Source: Lacrimispora algidixylanolytica
GTDB taxonomy: Bacteria; Bacillota; Clostridia; Lachnospirales; Lachnospiraceae
Length of the DNA: 64,000 nucleotides
Reading direction: 5' to 3'
Assembly (NCBI RefSeq): GCF_003609635.1
Contig: NZ_MCIA01000010.1
Span: 51,385 to 115,384, forward strand
Part shown: piece after piece, positions 33,822 to 43,180 of the stretch
Layout of the letters: each line of letters begins with the position of its first letter
Numbering within the stretch: position 1 is the stretch's first letter
Position numbers and translations under genes: made by a program
The notes under the pieces: model-generated
Seen by the model: only the letters and a program-made list of their open reading frames with translations
The model's database searches: none
Told to the model about the DNA's origin: nothing

Positions 33822-35066
33822 ATGGCCATTGTAAAACCATTTCAGTGCGTTAGACCAGATGAAATATCTGCCCATCTGGTGGCAGCTCTTCCTTACGATG
33901 TATACAACCGCAAAGAAGCATGTGAGATAACTGCTTCTAATCCAAAGTCTTTCCTTAATATCGATAGACCGGAAACCCAGTTTAGCGATGACGTGGATAC
34001 GTATGACAGCCGTGTATATGAAAAAGCAAGAGAGTTACTTAACGCCTGGATATCAGACGGAACTTTAATAAAAGACAGCACAAAAGCTTACTATATCTAT
34101 GAGCTGATCATGGACGGAAGGGGCCAGACCGGAATCGTGGCCTGCTCCTCCATCGATGATTATGCACAGGGAATCATTAAAAAGCATGAGAATACCAGAG
34201 AAGAAAAGGAATTGGATCGCATCTGTCATGTAGACCGGACTGATGCCCAGACTGGTCCTATATTCCTGGCTTATCGTTCCAAAGAAGACATCAACGGAAT
34301 TGTAACCCGAGTGATTGGAACAAAACCTCTGTATGATTTTACGGCTGAAGACGGTGTCAGCCATAAGATATGGCAGGTAACGGATGAGAAAACGGTTGGT
34401 GAGATTGAAGAGGCATTTGTTGGAGTTCCAGCTACTTATATTGCGGATGGACACCATAGAGCCGCTTCTGCCGTAAAGGTAGGATTGAAACGCCGGGAAG
34501 AAAATCCAGGATATACAGGGGAAGAACCGTTCAACTATTTCCTTTCCGTATTGTTCCCAGATGAACAGCTTATGATTATGCCATACAATCGTGTGGTAAA
34601 AGATCTAAACGGTTTTTCTCAGGAAGAATATCTAAAAAAAGTAGAAGAAACCTTTCTTGTGGAAGCCTTGGGAGGAGAAGCTTGTTCTCCAGTTCAAAAA
34701 GCAACCTTTGGCATGTACTTAAATAAGAAGTGGTACCGGCTCACCATAAAAGATTCTTTTTTAACAAAGGATCCGGTGAAAGGGCTAGATGTATCCCTTC
34801 TTCAAGATCAACTGCTTGATCCCATACTTGGTGTCAAAGACCCGAGAGTGGATAAGCGGGTTGATTTCATTGGAGGAATCCGAGGACTGAAGGAACTGGA
34901 AAAACGTTGTTCTGAAGATATGACAGTGGCATTTTCCATGTATCCTACCTCCATTGAAGAGTTGTTTCAGGTAGCGGACGCAGGTCTTTTGATGCCACCG
35001 AAATCTACCTGGTTTGAACCAAAGCTGCGCAGTGGGTTGTTTATTCACCCTTTGAGTGCTATTTAG
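33822..35066 (+). CDS. DUF1015 family protein
   Basis: 414 residues matching the DUF1015 family, with its signature segments IVKPFQCVRPDEISAHLVAALPYDVYNRKEA, SFLNIDRPE and TYIADGHHRAASA. Genes of this family commonly sit beside serA/serC in Clostridia and methanogens, suggesting a link to serine metabolism, but no activity is established that I can cite. It is nine bases after serA, so almost certainly in the same mRNA. A terminator follows. Confidence 0.85.
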   Translation: MAIVKPFQCVRPDEISAHLVAALPYDVYNRKEACEITASNPKSFLNIDRPETQFSDDVDTYDSRVYEKARELLNAWISDGTLIKDSTKAYYIYELIMDGRGQTGIVACSSIDDYAQGIIKKHENTREEKELDRICHVDRTDAQTGPIFLAYRSKEDINGIVTRVIGTKPLYDFTAEDGVSHKIWQVTDEKTVGEIEEAFVGVPATYIADGHHRAASAVKVGLKRREENPGYTGEEPFNYFLSVLFPDEQLMIMPYNRVVKDLNGFSQEEYLKKVEETFLVEALGGEACSPVQKATFGMYLNKKWYRLTIKDSFLTKDPVKGLDVSLLQDQLLDPILGVKDPRVDKRVDFIGGIRGLKELEKRCSEDMTVAFSMYPTSIEELFQVADAGLLMPPKSTWFEPKLRSGLFIHPLSAI

Positions 35067-35084
35067 TAAAATATAATGATGAAA

Positions 35085-35116
35085 AGAATCCTGATCCACT
35101 CAGGGTTCTTTTTTTG
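35085..35116 (+). terminator. Terminator of the amino-acid run
   Basis: AGAATCCTGA (35085-35094) pairs with TCAGGGTTCT (35100-35109), with one G-U pair, followed by at least six T. Confidence 0.85.
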
Positions 35117-35158
35117 ATCTTGAAAGTAAAAATAATAACCTTTTTTGCAAAATATTTT

Positions 35159-35189
35159 GATTCAGTAATCCATCCACATAGGATATAAT
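35159..35189 (+). promoter_or_regulatory. Putative promoter of the phosphorylase locus
   Basis: TATAAT (35184-35189) with TTGATT (35159-35164) at 19 bases, or TTCAGT (35161-35166) at 17. It is 37 bases before the GH94-like gene. Confidence 0.4.
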
Positions 35190-35225
35190 TTAAGTAACTA
35201 TCAGGATGAAAGGAAGGAAACTGGG

Positions 35226-37922
35226 ATGAAGTATGAACGATTAGGGGAACAGGGGAATTTTATCATGGAAAATCCAGATTTGGTCAGTGGACTGTATTTT
35301 CCACTGGCCAATGAAGCTGGGGTCATGAGCAGTGTATCACCAGATCTTTCAGGAGACAGTAAGATGGATCAAAATTCTTTTTTACTACCGCCTGTAAGCT
35401 GTGAAAATCTTCACAATGACAGATCATCCAGAAATATATGGTGCAGAATCAATGGAAAAGAGTTATGGTCCTTGACCGGACGCTCTGCCTGGCAACAGGC
35501 GAAGAAGTTTTCAAGGTACAAGGAACCGGTGGTTCTAGAGGCAGGATTCATGCATCATAAGATCACCAGAATCTCAGAAGAAAATGGATTAAGAGCAGAA
35601 ATAAGCAGCGTGGTTCCTGCCACTGGTGAGACCGTGGAGTTAATGAAAATCCAGATTGAAAACATTTCCTCTGAATATAAGAACTTACAAATGATCACAG
35701 CCATTCCTATGTATGCCCGGTCTGCGGATAACATCAGAGATCACCGCCATGTGACCGCCCTTTTGCACCGGATCAAAACAACCGATAACGGCGTGATGGT
35801 GATTCCCACCATGACCTTTGATGAGCGGGGGCACAAAAGGAATCATCGCTCCTATGGAGTGTTTGGAGGAAATGAAACTCAAAAGCCTATGGGGTATTAT
35901 CCGGTTCTTGGAGACTTCATTGGCGAAGGGGGTAATTTAGAAACGCCAAGGGCTTTATGGGAAAGCTGTCTAAACGTAAAGAGTGCCAATTATGAGACGG
36001 GTGGTTATGAAGCATTAGGCGGCCTTTGTTTTCCAGAATGTAGAGTAGCCCCTCAGGAAACCATTACCTATGTAGTTGCCATGGGGTATGGTAAGTCAGA
36101 AGAAGATTTAATGGAAAACTGCTGTGGTTTCCTATCGGAAACAGCCTTTGATCGGTGCTGGGAGAAAACAAAAGAGTACTGGAAGGAAAAGGTGAATATA
36201 AGCGTTCAGACCGGGAATTCTGAGTTTAACCACTGGATGAAGTGGGTGAGCTTTCAGCCCATGTTGCGAAGAATCTATGGCTGTTCCTTTTTGCCCCATC
36301 ACGACTATGGGAAAGGGGGAAGAGGCTGGAGAGATCTTTGGCAGGATTGTCTCGCCCTTCTTATGATGAATCCAGAAGGAGTCCGCCAGATGTTACTGGA
36401 TAACTTCGGGGGAGTCCGGTTTGATGGAACCAATGCCACCATAATTGGGAGCGGGCAGGGAGAGTTTATCGCAGATAGGAATAACATCACCAGGGTATGG
36501 ATGGACCATGGAGTATGGCCCTTTTTAACCACAGAATTGTACATACATCAAACTGGGGACCTTGGCATCTTATTAGAGGAGAAATCTTATTTTAAGGATA
36601 TGCAGGCGTCTAGAGGAGAAGAAAAGGATTCTCAGTGGAGTGAGAATGAAGGAGAAGCCCTAAAGAAGATCAGCAGTCAGATATATTCCGGTACTATTTT
36701 AGAGCATTTGCTTATTCAAAACCTCACTTCCTTTTATGATGTAGGAGAGCACAACCATATCCGTATCAGAGGTGCGGACTGGAATGATGCTCTTGATTTA
36801 GCCAGTGAGCGAGGGGAGAGTGTGGCTTTTACCACCATGTACGCCTCCAATTTAGAGGGCATTGCAAATCTTCTGATAGAATTAAACAAGCAGGGCGTAG
36901 ATTCCTTTGAGCTTTCAGAGGAGATCTTTGTTTTACTTGGACAAAGTGTGTTGATTTATAACGATATCGCCAAAAAGACAGAGATACTGGCTGATTATTG
37001 CAGGAAATGCATTCACCAGATTTCAGGAGAAAAAGTTGCTATAAGCGGTGAGAAGTTACAGGAAGATCTGCGGGGGAAAGCGGCTTGGATTTACAATCAT
37101 ATCCGGGAAACGGAATGGGTCACCTCCAAAGAAGGTCATGGCTGGTACAATGGATATTATGATAATTCTGGAAACAAAGTGGAGGGAGAGACTGAGACAG
37201 GGATTCGAATGATGCTCACCAGCCAGGTATTTCCTTTGATGTCCCAGACGGCAACGGATCTTCAGGTCAAGGAGATTGTAAAATCGGCAAATGCATACCT
37301 GTACCGAAGAGAAATTGGAGGATACCGCCTAAACACAGATTTTCATGAAGTGAAGATGGATCTGGGCAGAATGTTTGGATTTGCCTATGGGCATAAGGAA
37401 AATGGTGCTGTATTTTCTCACATGGCGGTTATGTTTGGCAATGCTTTATATAGGCGCAACGCATCAAGAGAAGGGTATGGAGCGCTGATTTCCTTATTTG
37501 ACCATTGCAATGACTTTGAGAAGAGCAAAATCTATCCTGGAATCCCGGAATATATTGATGCCAATGGAAGAGGCGTATATCACTATCTGACAGGTGCGGC
37601 AAGCTGGTATCTTGTTACGGTCATCACTCAAATGTTTGGGATCAGAGGATATTACGGGAATCTAGCCTTTTTGCCCCAGCTATTAAACGAGCAGTTTGAT
37701 GAAGAGAAGCAAGCATCTGCTTCCATGGAGTTCGCAGGAAGACACCTAAAAATCAGATACAAAAATGAAAGACAGTTAGAACCGGACATCTATCAGGTAT
37801 CAAAAATTACCATAGATGGAGTTCCTTATAAGCCCCAAAACCAAGAGCAGATGATACGAAGAGAAGATATTATCAGCTTGTCAGAACAGCAATTGCATAC
37901 CATTGAAGTCACTTTAAATTAG
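35226..37922 (+). CDS. GH94-like glycoside phosphorylase
   Basis: 898 residues with the architecture of GH94 (cellobiose/chitobiose/cellodextrin phosphorylase): an N-terminal beta-sandwich and an (alpha/alpha)6 barrel. Signatures are GRGWRDLWQDCLALL, IRGADWNDALD (about 515-524; the first Asp is the general acid in GH94), and the C-terminal HYLTGAASWYLVTVITQMFGIRG. There is no signal peptide, so it acts on imported sugar, cleaving a beta-linked glucoside with phosphate to give a sugar-1-phosphate. It differs enough from classic cellobiose phosphorylase in length and motif spacing that the linkage cannot be fixed. GGAAGG precedes the ATG. Confidence 0.85.
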   Translation: MKYERLGEQGNFIMENPDLVSGLYFPLANEAGVMSSVSPDLSGDSKMDQNSFLLPPVSCENLHNDRSSRNIWCRINGKELWSLTGRSAWQQAKKFSRYKEPVVLEAGFMHHKITRISEENGLRAEISSVVPATGETVELMKIQIENISSEYKNLQMITAIPMYARSADNIRDHRHVTALLHRIKTTDNGVMVIPTMTFDERGHKRNHRSYGVFGGNETQKPMGYYPVLGDFIGEGGNLETPRALWESCLNVKSANYETGGYEALGGLCFPECRVAPQETITYVVAMGYGKSEEDLMENCCGFLSETAFDRCWEKTKEYWKEKVNISVQTGNSEFNHWMKWVSFQPMLRRIYGCSFLPHHDYGKGGRGWRDLWQDCLALLMMNPEGVRQMLLDNFGGVRFDGTNATIIGSGQGEFIADRNNITRVWMDHGVWPFLTTELYIHQTGDLGILLEEKSYFKDMQASRGEEKDSQWSENEGEALKKISSQIYSGTILEHLLIQNLTSFYDVGEHNHIRIRGADWNDALDLASERGESVAFTTMYASNLEGIANLLIELNKQGVDSFELSEEIFVLLGQSVLIYNDIAKKTEILADYCRKCIHQISGEKVAISGEKLQEDLRGKAAWIYNHIRETEWVTSKEGHGWYNGYYDNSGNKVEGETETGIRMMLTSQVFPLMSQTATDLQVKEIVKSANAYLYRREIGGYRLNTDFHEVKMDLGRMFGFAYGHKENGAVFSHMAVMFGNALYRRNASREGYGALISLFDHCNDFEKSKIYPGIPEYIDANGRGVYHYLTGAASWYLVTVITQMFGIRGYYGNLAFLPQLLNEQFDEEKQASASMEFAGRHLKIRYKNERQLEPDIYQVSKITIDGVPYKPQNQEQMIRREDIISLSEQQLHTIEVTLN

Positions 37923-37957
37923 AGTGTGTTTGAATACTCATAAGTAAGGAGTAACAT

Positions 37958-38392
37958 ATGGGAAAACTTGGTATTGATATCATTAAGATTCAGCAACAGG
38001 GGTATACGCCCCTTGTTGCTTATGAAGCATGGAGAGTTGCAGTGCTCCGGTATTGCCTTGATGTAAGGGTGGATCAACTGGTTACCATGCAAAGGCATCT
38101 AAAAACAGATGAGGTGTTTGTTTTGATGGAAGGCAATTGCGTATTGTTCACAGGCGGAGATGGAGAGTATCCAGAAGAGATCAAATGGGTGATGATGGAA
38201 AAGAACCAGCTTTATAATGTGAAAAAAGGGGTCTGGCACACCCATGCATTGGACGAAGAGGGGAGTGTTCTCATCATTGAAAATGAGGATACTTCAGATG
38301 ATAATTCCCCAACGGAAGCCTTAAACGATCATCAAATAGATGCGATTAAAAAAGCCAGTCTCTCTTTTGACAATTTCTTCCAGAAATATTAA
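37958..38392 (+). CDS. Small cupin-fold protein
   Basis: 144 residues with a single cupin-like beta-barrel: MQRHLKTDEVFVLMEGNCVLF and a second motif VKKGVWHTHAL. His and Glu are positioned as in metal-binding cupins. It lies between the GH94-like gene and the histidine kinase, in the same direction and with short gaps, so it belongs to the sugar locus. Possible roles are sugar epimerisation, sugar-phosphate isomerisation or ligand sensing; nothing in the sequence decides. Confidence 0.65.
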   Translation: MGKLGIDIIKIQQQGYTPLVAYEAWRVAVLRYCLDVRVDQLVTMQRHLKTDEVFVLMEGNCVLFTGGDGEYPEEIKWVMMEKNQLYNVKKGVWHTHALDEEGSVLIIENEDTSDDNSPTEALNDHQIDAIKKASLSFDNFFQKY

Positions 38393-38425
38393 AATAGAAG
38401 TATTATGAATACAGGGGAGAAAGCC

Positions 38426-40144
38426 ATGGCCGGTCTAATTGAATTATGGAACAACATGAGAATTAAAACAAAAATATTAGTAACATACATAACAATACTT
38501 TTTATTTCATTTGTAATCACTTTTTCCGTGATATCGGTCATTAACAGCTCCTATACGAAAAATGAGATCATGAGCGCCGGGACCCAGACCGTCAGTGCCT
38601 TAAAAGGCAATCTATCCCTGATTTTTGAAAATGTAACCCAGTTTTCAAACCTTCTCTATTTTGACAAAAATGTTCAGGAGGCGCTGAGACATGTGGACAC
38701 CGCCTCCATTGATCCATCCATCCAAAAGACCATCAAGCAAAGTCTTGTAAATATGATATTATCAGGAGAATACATTTCAAGCGTGATGATCATTGACTCC
38801 TATCATAATACCTACAGCTCCTATAAGAAGTCCCCTAAAACCGTATCCGTTGATCAGATTCAAGAGTCAAAGTGGTATCAAACCATTGGGGAGCACAGGG
38901 GAAATGGGTTTTTCATGAAGGGAAGTGAAGGAGTCATTGAATTTTATGGCGATACTCCTTACATCACCTATGTCCGGGAAATTCGGGATGTGAATACCTA
39001 TAAGCCCCTTGCTATCTTACTGGTAACCGTCAATGAAGAAACCATACGCAATTACTTTGATCAGGTCAGTGATGCCCAGAAAAATGATTTCTATATCATT
39101 GATGGCAAAGGAGAGTATATTGTACCGCCAAAGAAGGATCTTGGTCACGAAGATAACAGGCTTGTGATCGCCCAGGATATTGGCATTGAAGATTGGAAGC
39201 TGGCGGGTCTGTTTCAATTTGATGATATCACAGCTCTGGCCCCATACTACTCCACTGTAATCGTCCTGGTTATCTGTATTAACATTATCTTTGCTTTTTT
39301 CTGTTCCATCATGCTGACTCGCTTTATCTTCCATCCCCTTCAAAAAGTAGAAACTCATATGATGCTGGTAGAAAAAGGCCAGTTTGTAGAGATGGAGGTA
39401 AACCAGCAGAAAAATGAAATCAATAACTTAAAGAGGGTGTTCAATCACATGACCACTTCCATAAAGAATCTGATTTTAAAGGTAAAGGAAGAAGAACAAA
39501 TTATAGCAAAGACAGAGTTAAATCTGCTCCAGGCCCAAATCAATCCTCATTTTCTTTATAATACACTGGATGCCGTATCTGCCCTTGCACTTATGGAGGA
39601 TTATGACAACTGTTTTAAGATGACCCAGGCTTTAGGTAGTTTTTATCGAAACAGCTTAAACAGCGGAATGGATTTTATCAAAGTAAAGGATGAGATAAAT
39701 TGCATTCAAAGTTATATGACAATTTTAAACATTCGCTATGACAATGAAATCAAGGTAGAAATCGATGTGGAAGAAGAGGTAATGGATTGTGAGATTCTAA
39801 AGCTCTTGTTACAACCCTTGGTGGAAAATGCGGTGCACCATGGTATCAAGCCAAAAGATGGGAAAGGGACGGTCTCTATCCGGGTATTTTCGGATGAAGA
39901 TGAGATCATTTTCATCATATCTGACGATGGGGTTGGTATGTCGGAGGAGAAGATTGCAGAGGTAATGGAAGGAAGGTCTGTAACAGGAAAATCTGGCTTT
40001 GGACTCTATAATCTAATGCAGCGAATCACTCTTTATCATGGGATTAAGCAGCCGGTTCTCATTCATAGTGAGACAGGCAATGGAACCGAAGTGGCAGTCA
40101 GAGTAAAGCGAATGGATGCAAAGGGGGAAAAATGGGTTGATTAA
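38426..40144 (+). CDS. YesM-type sensor histidine kinase
   Basis: 572 residues. Membrane helix 1 (ILVTYITILFISFVITFSVI) and helix 2 (VIVLVICINIIFAFFCSIML) flank an extracellular Cache-like sensor of about 230 residues. HAMP follows, then the His_kinase domain with the phosphoacceptor in LQAQINPHFLYNTLD, N-box LLLQPLVENAVHHGIKP and G-boxes DDGVGM and GKSGFGLYNL. It senses an outside signal, probably via the sugar-binding protein, and phosphorylates the next gene's product. ATG 38426 follows GGGGAG; ATG 38405 has only a poor site. Confidence 0.9.
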   Translation: MAGLIELWNNMRIKTKILVTYITILFISFVITFSVISVINSSYTKNEIMSAGTQTVSALKGNLSLIFENVTQFSNLLYFDKNVQEALRHVDTASIDPSIQKTIKQSLVNMILSGEYISSVMIIDSYHNTYSSYKKSPKTVSVDQIQESKWYQTIGEHRGNGFFMKGSEGVIEFYGDTPYITYVREIRDVNTYKPLAILLVTVNEETIRNYFDQVSDAQKNDFYIIDGKGEYIVPPKKDLGHEDNRLVIAQDIGIEDWKLAGLFQFDDITALAPYYSTVIVLVICINIIFAFFCSIMLTRFIFHPLQKVETHMMLVEKGQFVEMEVNQQKNEINNLKRVFNHMTTSIKNLILKVKEEEQIIAKTELNLLQAQINPHFLYNTLDAVSALALMEDYDNCFKMTQALGSFYRNSLNSGMDFIKVKDEINCIQSYMTILNIRYDNEIKVEIDVEEEVMDCEILKLLLQPLVENAVHHGIKPKDGKGTVSIRVFSDEDEIIFIISDDGVGMSEEKIAEVMEGRSVTGKSGFGLYNLMQRITLYHGIKQPVLIHSETGNGTEVAVRVKRMDAKGEKWVD

Positions 40145-41693
40145 GGTACTAATTGTAGATGATGAAAAACTGGAACGTGTCTTACTAAGAAAGGGGTTCC
40201 CCTGGGAAGACCACGGCTTTGAGGTCATAGGAGAAGCTTCTTCTGGTATGGAGGCGCTGGAATTTATAAAACACAGAAAACCAGAGTTAATTATAACAGA
40301 CATCAACATGCCTCATATGGATGGACTTAAGCTTGCGGAACAAATATATTCCCTCTATGAAAAGGTGCATGTAATCATCATCACGGGTTACCGGGAATTT
40401 GAATATGCAAGACGGGCTGTCAAGCTGGGGGTAGAAGATTTTCTACTAAAGCCGGTTGATATGAATGAGCTTTCCGATATAACCGCCAGAATTAAACAGA
40501 AGATAGGAAAGGAAAAGGCCTATGAACAGGAAGTCGAGCTGTTAAAACAGAACGTATCCGCGGACCAGGATATTTTAATGGAAAGCTTTTTTCAAAGGCT
40601 GGTGGAGCAGCGGACCAGTGAAGAAGAGGCCCAAAAGAAACTCTATGCCTATGGCTTTGAAGCACTGTTAGATACCTGTTGTTGTCTTAGTGTTCACTTA
40701 AAAGAAGAGGGAGCAGAGGGGGAACTTCACAAAAAGGCTATGAACCTTTTTCGAGAACATCAGGCGACCCAGACCATATCATTTCTTCACTATATGAAAA
40801 ATATCGTGATATTTTGCGTAGGCAAGAGCGTAGAGGAAGGAAAAGAAATTGCCAGCAGGTTCCATCAAAAGCTTCAGGATCATAACATGTATGTCACCAT
40901 TGGAATCAGTGGCATTCACCATGGATTTAAAGGAATTGAAAATGCATTTGTTGAATCGGAAAATGCCCTTAGTGCGTCAGTTTTACTGGGAGGCAATCGG
41001 GTAATCACATATGAAGAATACCTGCGTGTCATGGAAAAAAATCCTGGTAAGTTGGTGTTTGACTGGGATGAGTTCCTTTTTTCTCTGACCAATGGAATCT
41101 CAGAGCGGGTGTGGGAAGGGATTGAAGATTATGTAAATGGCATCAGAAATTCCAAAGTGACGGAACTCGAATATCTCAGGCTGATGACCATGGACTTGAT
41201 TTCCAAGGCAGGGAGCACTCTTAATAAATATGGGGAAAGTCTGGAACAATTGATTGGGGAAGATGTGCTTTATGAGCAGATACGAGGAATTCAGACCGTA
41301 GAGGAATGTCGAAAGTTTCTAAAAGATTGTATGGATCTCATCCTTCATTTCCACAACGGTAAAAAGACAAAGCAAGGCAGTAAAGCAGTGAGTGGAGCGC
41401 TTTCCTATATTAATCATAATTTCTGTGACCCCAACCTATCCTTAAAGACGGCCGCAGCAATGGTTTATTCCAATGAAAGCTATTTAAGTAGGGTATTTAA
41501 AAAAGAGGTGGGACTAAGCCTCATTGAATATGTGATGAAAAAGCGGATTGAAGAGAGTATTCTCCTCCTTAATACCACAGATTTAAAGGTCTATGAGATT
41601 GCGGAAAAGGTGGGGTTTCGGGACTCTCATTATTTTAGTATCTGCTTTAAAAAGCATGTGGGAGTCACCGTAAAGGAATTTAAGCAAAGGTAG
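40137..41693 (+). CDS. YesN-type response regulator, REC plus AraC HTH
   Basis: 518 residues: receiver domain (VLIVDDEK, phosphoacceptor Asp in LIITDINMPHMDGL, Lys in FLLKPVD), a long middle region and a C-terminal AraC HTH pair (LSLKTAAAMVYSNESYLSRVFKKEVGLSLIEYVMKKRIE, VYEIAEKVGFRDSHYFSICFKKHVGVTVKEFK). The TTG at 40137 is preferred: GGGGG lies nine bases upstream and the start matches the usual IKVLIVDDE. It overlaps the kinase stop by 8 bases. It likely activates the transporter promoter at 41728, beside a direct repeat. Confidence 0.9.
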   Translation: MIKVLIVDDEKLERVLLRKGFPWEDHGFEVIGEASSGMEALEFIKHRKPELIITDINMPHMDGLKLAEQIYSLYEKVHVIIITGYREFEYARRAVKLGVEDFLLKPVDMNELSDITARIKQKIGKEKAYEQEVELLKQNVSADQDILMESFFQRLVEQRTSEEEAQKKLYAYGFEALLDTCCCLSVHLKEEGAEGELHKKAMNLFREHQATQTISFLHYMKNIVIFCVGKSVEEGKEIASRFHQKLQDHNMYVTIGISGIHHGFKGIENAFVESENALSASVLLGGNRVITYEEYLRVMEKNPGKLVFDWDEFLFSLTNGISERVWEGIEDYVNGIRNSKVTELEYLRLMTMDLISKAGSTLNKYGESLEQLIGEDVLYEQIRGIQTVEECRKFLKDCMDLILHFHNGKKTKQGSKAVSGALSYINHNFCDPNLSLKTAAAMVYSNESYLSRVFKKEVGLSLIEYVMKKRIEESILLLNTTDLKVYEIAEKVGFRDSHYFSICFKKHVGVTVKEFKQR

Positions 41694-41708
41694 TAAAATT
41701 TCTAACCT

Positions 41709-41735
41709 ATTGAGTCAAAATATTAAATTGAGTCA
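41709..41735 (+). promoter_or_regulatory. Direct repeat, candidate YesN/AraC site
   Basis: ATTGAGTCA at 41709-41717 and again at 41727-41735, 18 bases apart centre to centre (nearly two helical turns). The second copy overlaps the -35 box of the transporter promoter, a class II-like activator arrangement. AraC-type dimers bind direct repeats; the assignment is inferred. Confidence 0.45.
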
Positions 41736-41756
41736 GGGGCCAGTTTTCCGTATACT
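41728..41756 (+). promoter_or_regulatory. Promoter of the sugar ABC transporter genes
   Basis: TTGAGT (41728-41733), a 17-base spacer and TATACT (41751-41756), 47 bases before the binding-protein start. Confidence 0.6.
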
Positions 41757-41802
41757 GTTATTAGCATATTGTTTCATGAAAATCCAGGAGGAGGAGCAAG
41801 TA

Positions 41803-43113
41803 ATGAAGAAAAGAATGTTAAAAGGGGTATCAGCCGTCATGCTGTCTGCAGCTTTAGTCGTTTCAATGGCTGGGTGTGCAGGCAAAAGCAGTACAGCGCC
41901 CGCAGGGGGAACGGGAAATGATAAAGTGGTGTTAAATGTATGGCACCAGTGGTCCAATGACACCAATGAATTAAAAAAGAAATATGACGAAGCCGTAGCA
42001 GCTTACATAAAAGACAATCCAAATGTTGAGATCAATACGCAGACTTTGGATACAGAGGCATATAAAACTAAGATTTCAGCAGAGTTTGCAGGAGATGCAA
42101 AAGGAATCGATTTGTTTTACTACTGGGGGGCAGGAACCGCCAGAAAGATGGTAAATGCAGATAAATTACTTCCTCTTGATTCTTATCTCACCGATGAGGT
42201 AAAGGGAAAATTACTGGAAGGATCAACTGCCGCTTTTGAATACAATGGAAGTACCTATTCTCTTCCTATGTTTTCCTGGTATATGACCTTATATTGCAAC
42301 AAGGCATTATTTGAGCAAGCAGGAGCAGAACTTCCTGAGACTTATGACCAGTTAGTTACCGCTGTCGATAAGCTTTCAAAGCTTGATGGAGTAACTCCTC
42401 TGGCATCTGGAGCAAAAGATGGCTGGAATGCAGCCTTTATCTATCAGGCATTGGCATTAAGGTCTGTAGGTTCGGAAAATATTAACAAGATGTTGTCAGG
42501 AAAGGCTCCTTTTGAAGGAGATGGATATAAAGATGCGGCTGATAAAGTCGCGGAATTATACAAGAAGGGAGCATTTGGTGCCAATCCATTGGAGCAAAGT
42601 AACGACGATGCCAATGCTGCCTTTGGAAGCGGAAAAGCGGCTATGAGACTTATGGGAAGCTGGTATGCAAACAGTATTTATTCCGATAAAACCGTTACCA
42701 TCAAGCCTGAAGATGTCGTGGCTATGAAAATCCCTATGATTTCTGGAAAAGGAAATGCAGGCGATTATTGTGGCGGATTCGTAGAGTCCTTCTGGGTCAA
42801 CAAAAGCACAAAGAATCCAGATCAGGCCGCTAAGTTTGCTATCTACATCAATGAAAAGATGGGAGAAGCAGCCTATGCATCAGGAACTGGTTTTAGCGGT
42901 TGGAAGACAGAGGTTGATGATAAGGGCTTAAATCCGCTGTTCGTACAGATCAAGGGTCTTCTTTCTCAGGGAACCACAGCCGTTCTTGCCTGGGATACTT
43001 CCTTAGATGCAGAGCCAGCCACCATTCATAATGAGCAAGTTCAGACATTATTCGCACCCAATGCGGATACTGGTGAATTCATCAAAGAACATGAGGCGGC
43101 TATTAACAAGTAA
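41803..43113 (+). CDS. Sugar ABC transporter substrate-binding lipoprotein
   Basis: 436 residues. A lipoprotein signal peptide (MKKRMLKGVSAVMLSAALVV) ends at a SMAGC lipobox. The mature part is a family 1 solute-binding protein: VLNVWHQWSNDTNE, YSLPMFSWYMTLYCNKALFEQAG, AAFGSGKAAMRLMGSWYA. It captures oligosaccharide outside the membrane for the two downstream permeases. The ATG at 41803 is chosen for AGGAGGAGG upstream and because it starts the signal peptide; the upstream in-frame start at 41710 is inside the promoter. A hairpin after the stop limits read-through to the permeases. Confidence 0.92.
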   Translation: MKKRMLKGVSAVMLSAALVVSMAGCAGKSSTAPAGGTGNDKVVLNVWHQWSNDTNELKKKYDEAVAAYIKDNPNVEINTQTLDTEAYKTKISAEFAGDAKGIDLFYYWGAGTARKMVNADKLLPLDSYLTDEVKGKLLEGSTAAFEYNGSTYSLPMFSWYMTLYCNKALFEQAGAELPETYDQLVTAVDKLSKLDGVTPLASGAKDGWNAAFIYQALALRSVGSENINKMLSGKAPFEGDGYKDAADKVAELYKKGAFGANPLEQSNDDANAAFGSGKAAMRLMGSWYANSIYSDKTVTIKPEDVVAMKIPMISGKGNAGDYCGGFVESFWVNKSTKNPDQAAKFAIYINEKMGEAAYASGTGFSGWKTEVDDKGLNPLFVQIKGLLSQGTTAVLAWDTSLDAEPATIHNEQVQTLFAPNADTGEFIKEHEAAINK

Positions 43114-43125
43114 GTAAGAGCAAGG

Positions 43126-43160
43126 GGGTATCGCTTACGAATTGAGGCGATACCCTTTTT
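43126..43160 (+). terminator. Intercistronic attenuating hairpin
   Basis: GGGTATCGC (43126-43134) pairs perfectly with GCGATACCC (43147-43155), followed by TTTTT. It sits between the binding protein and permease genes, a place where partial termination keeps the binding protein in excess. Confidence 0.75.
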
Positions 43161-43180
43161 ATGCCAAAAGGAGGTCTTAT

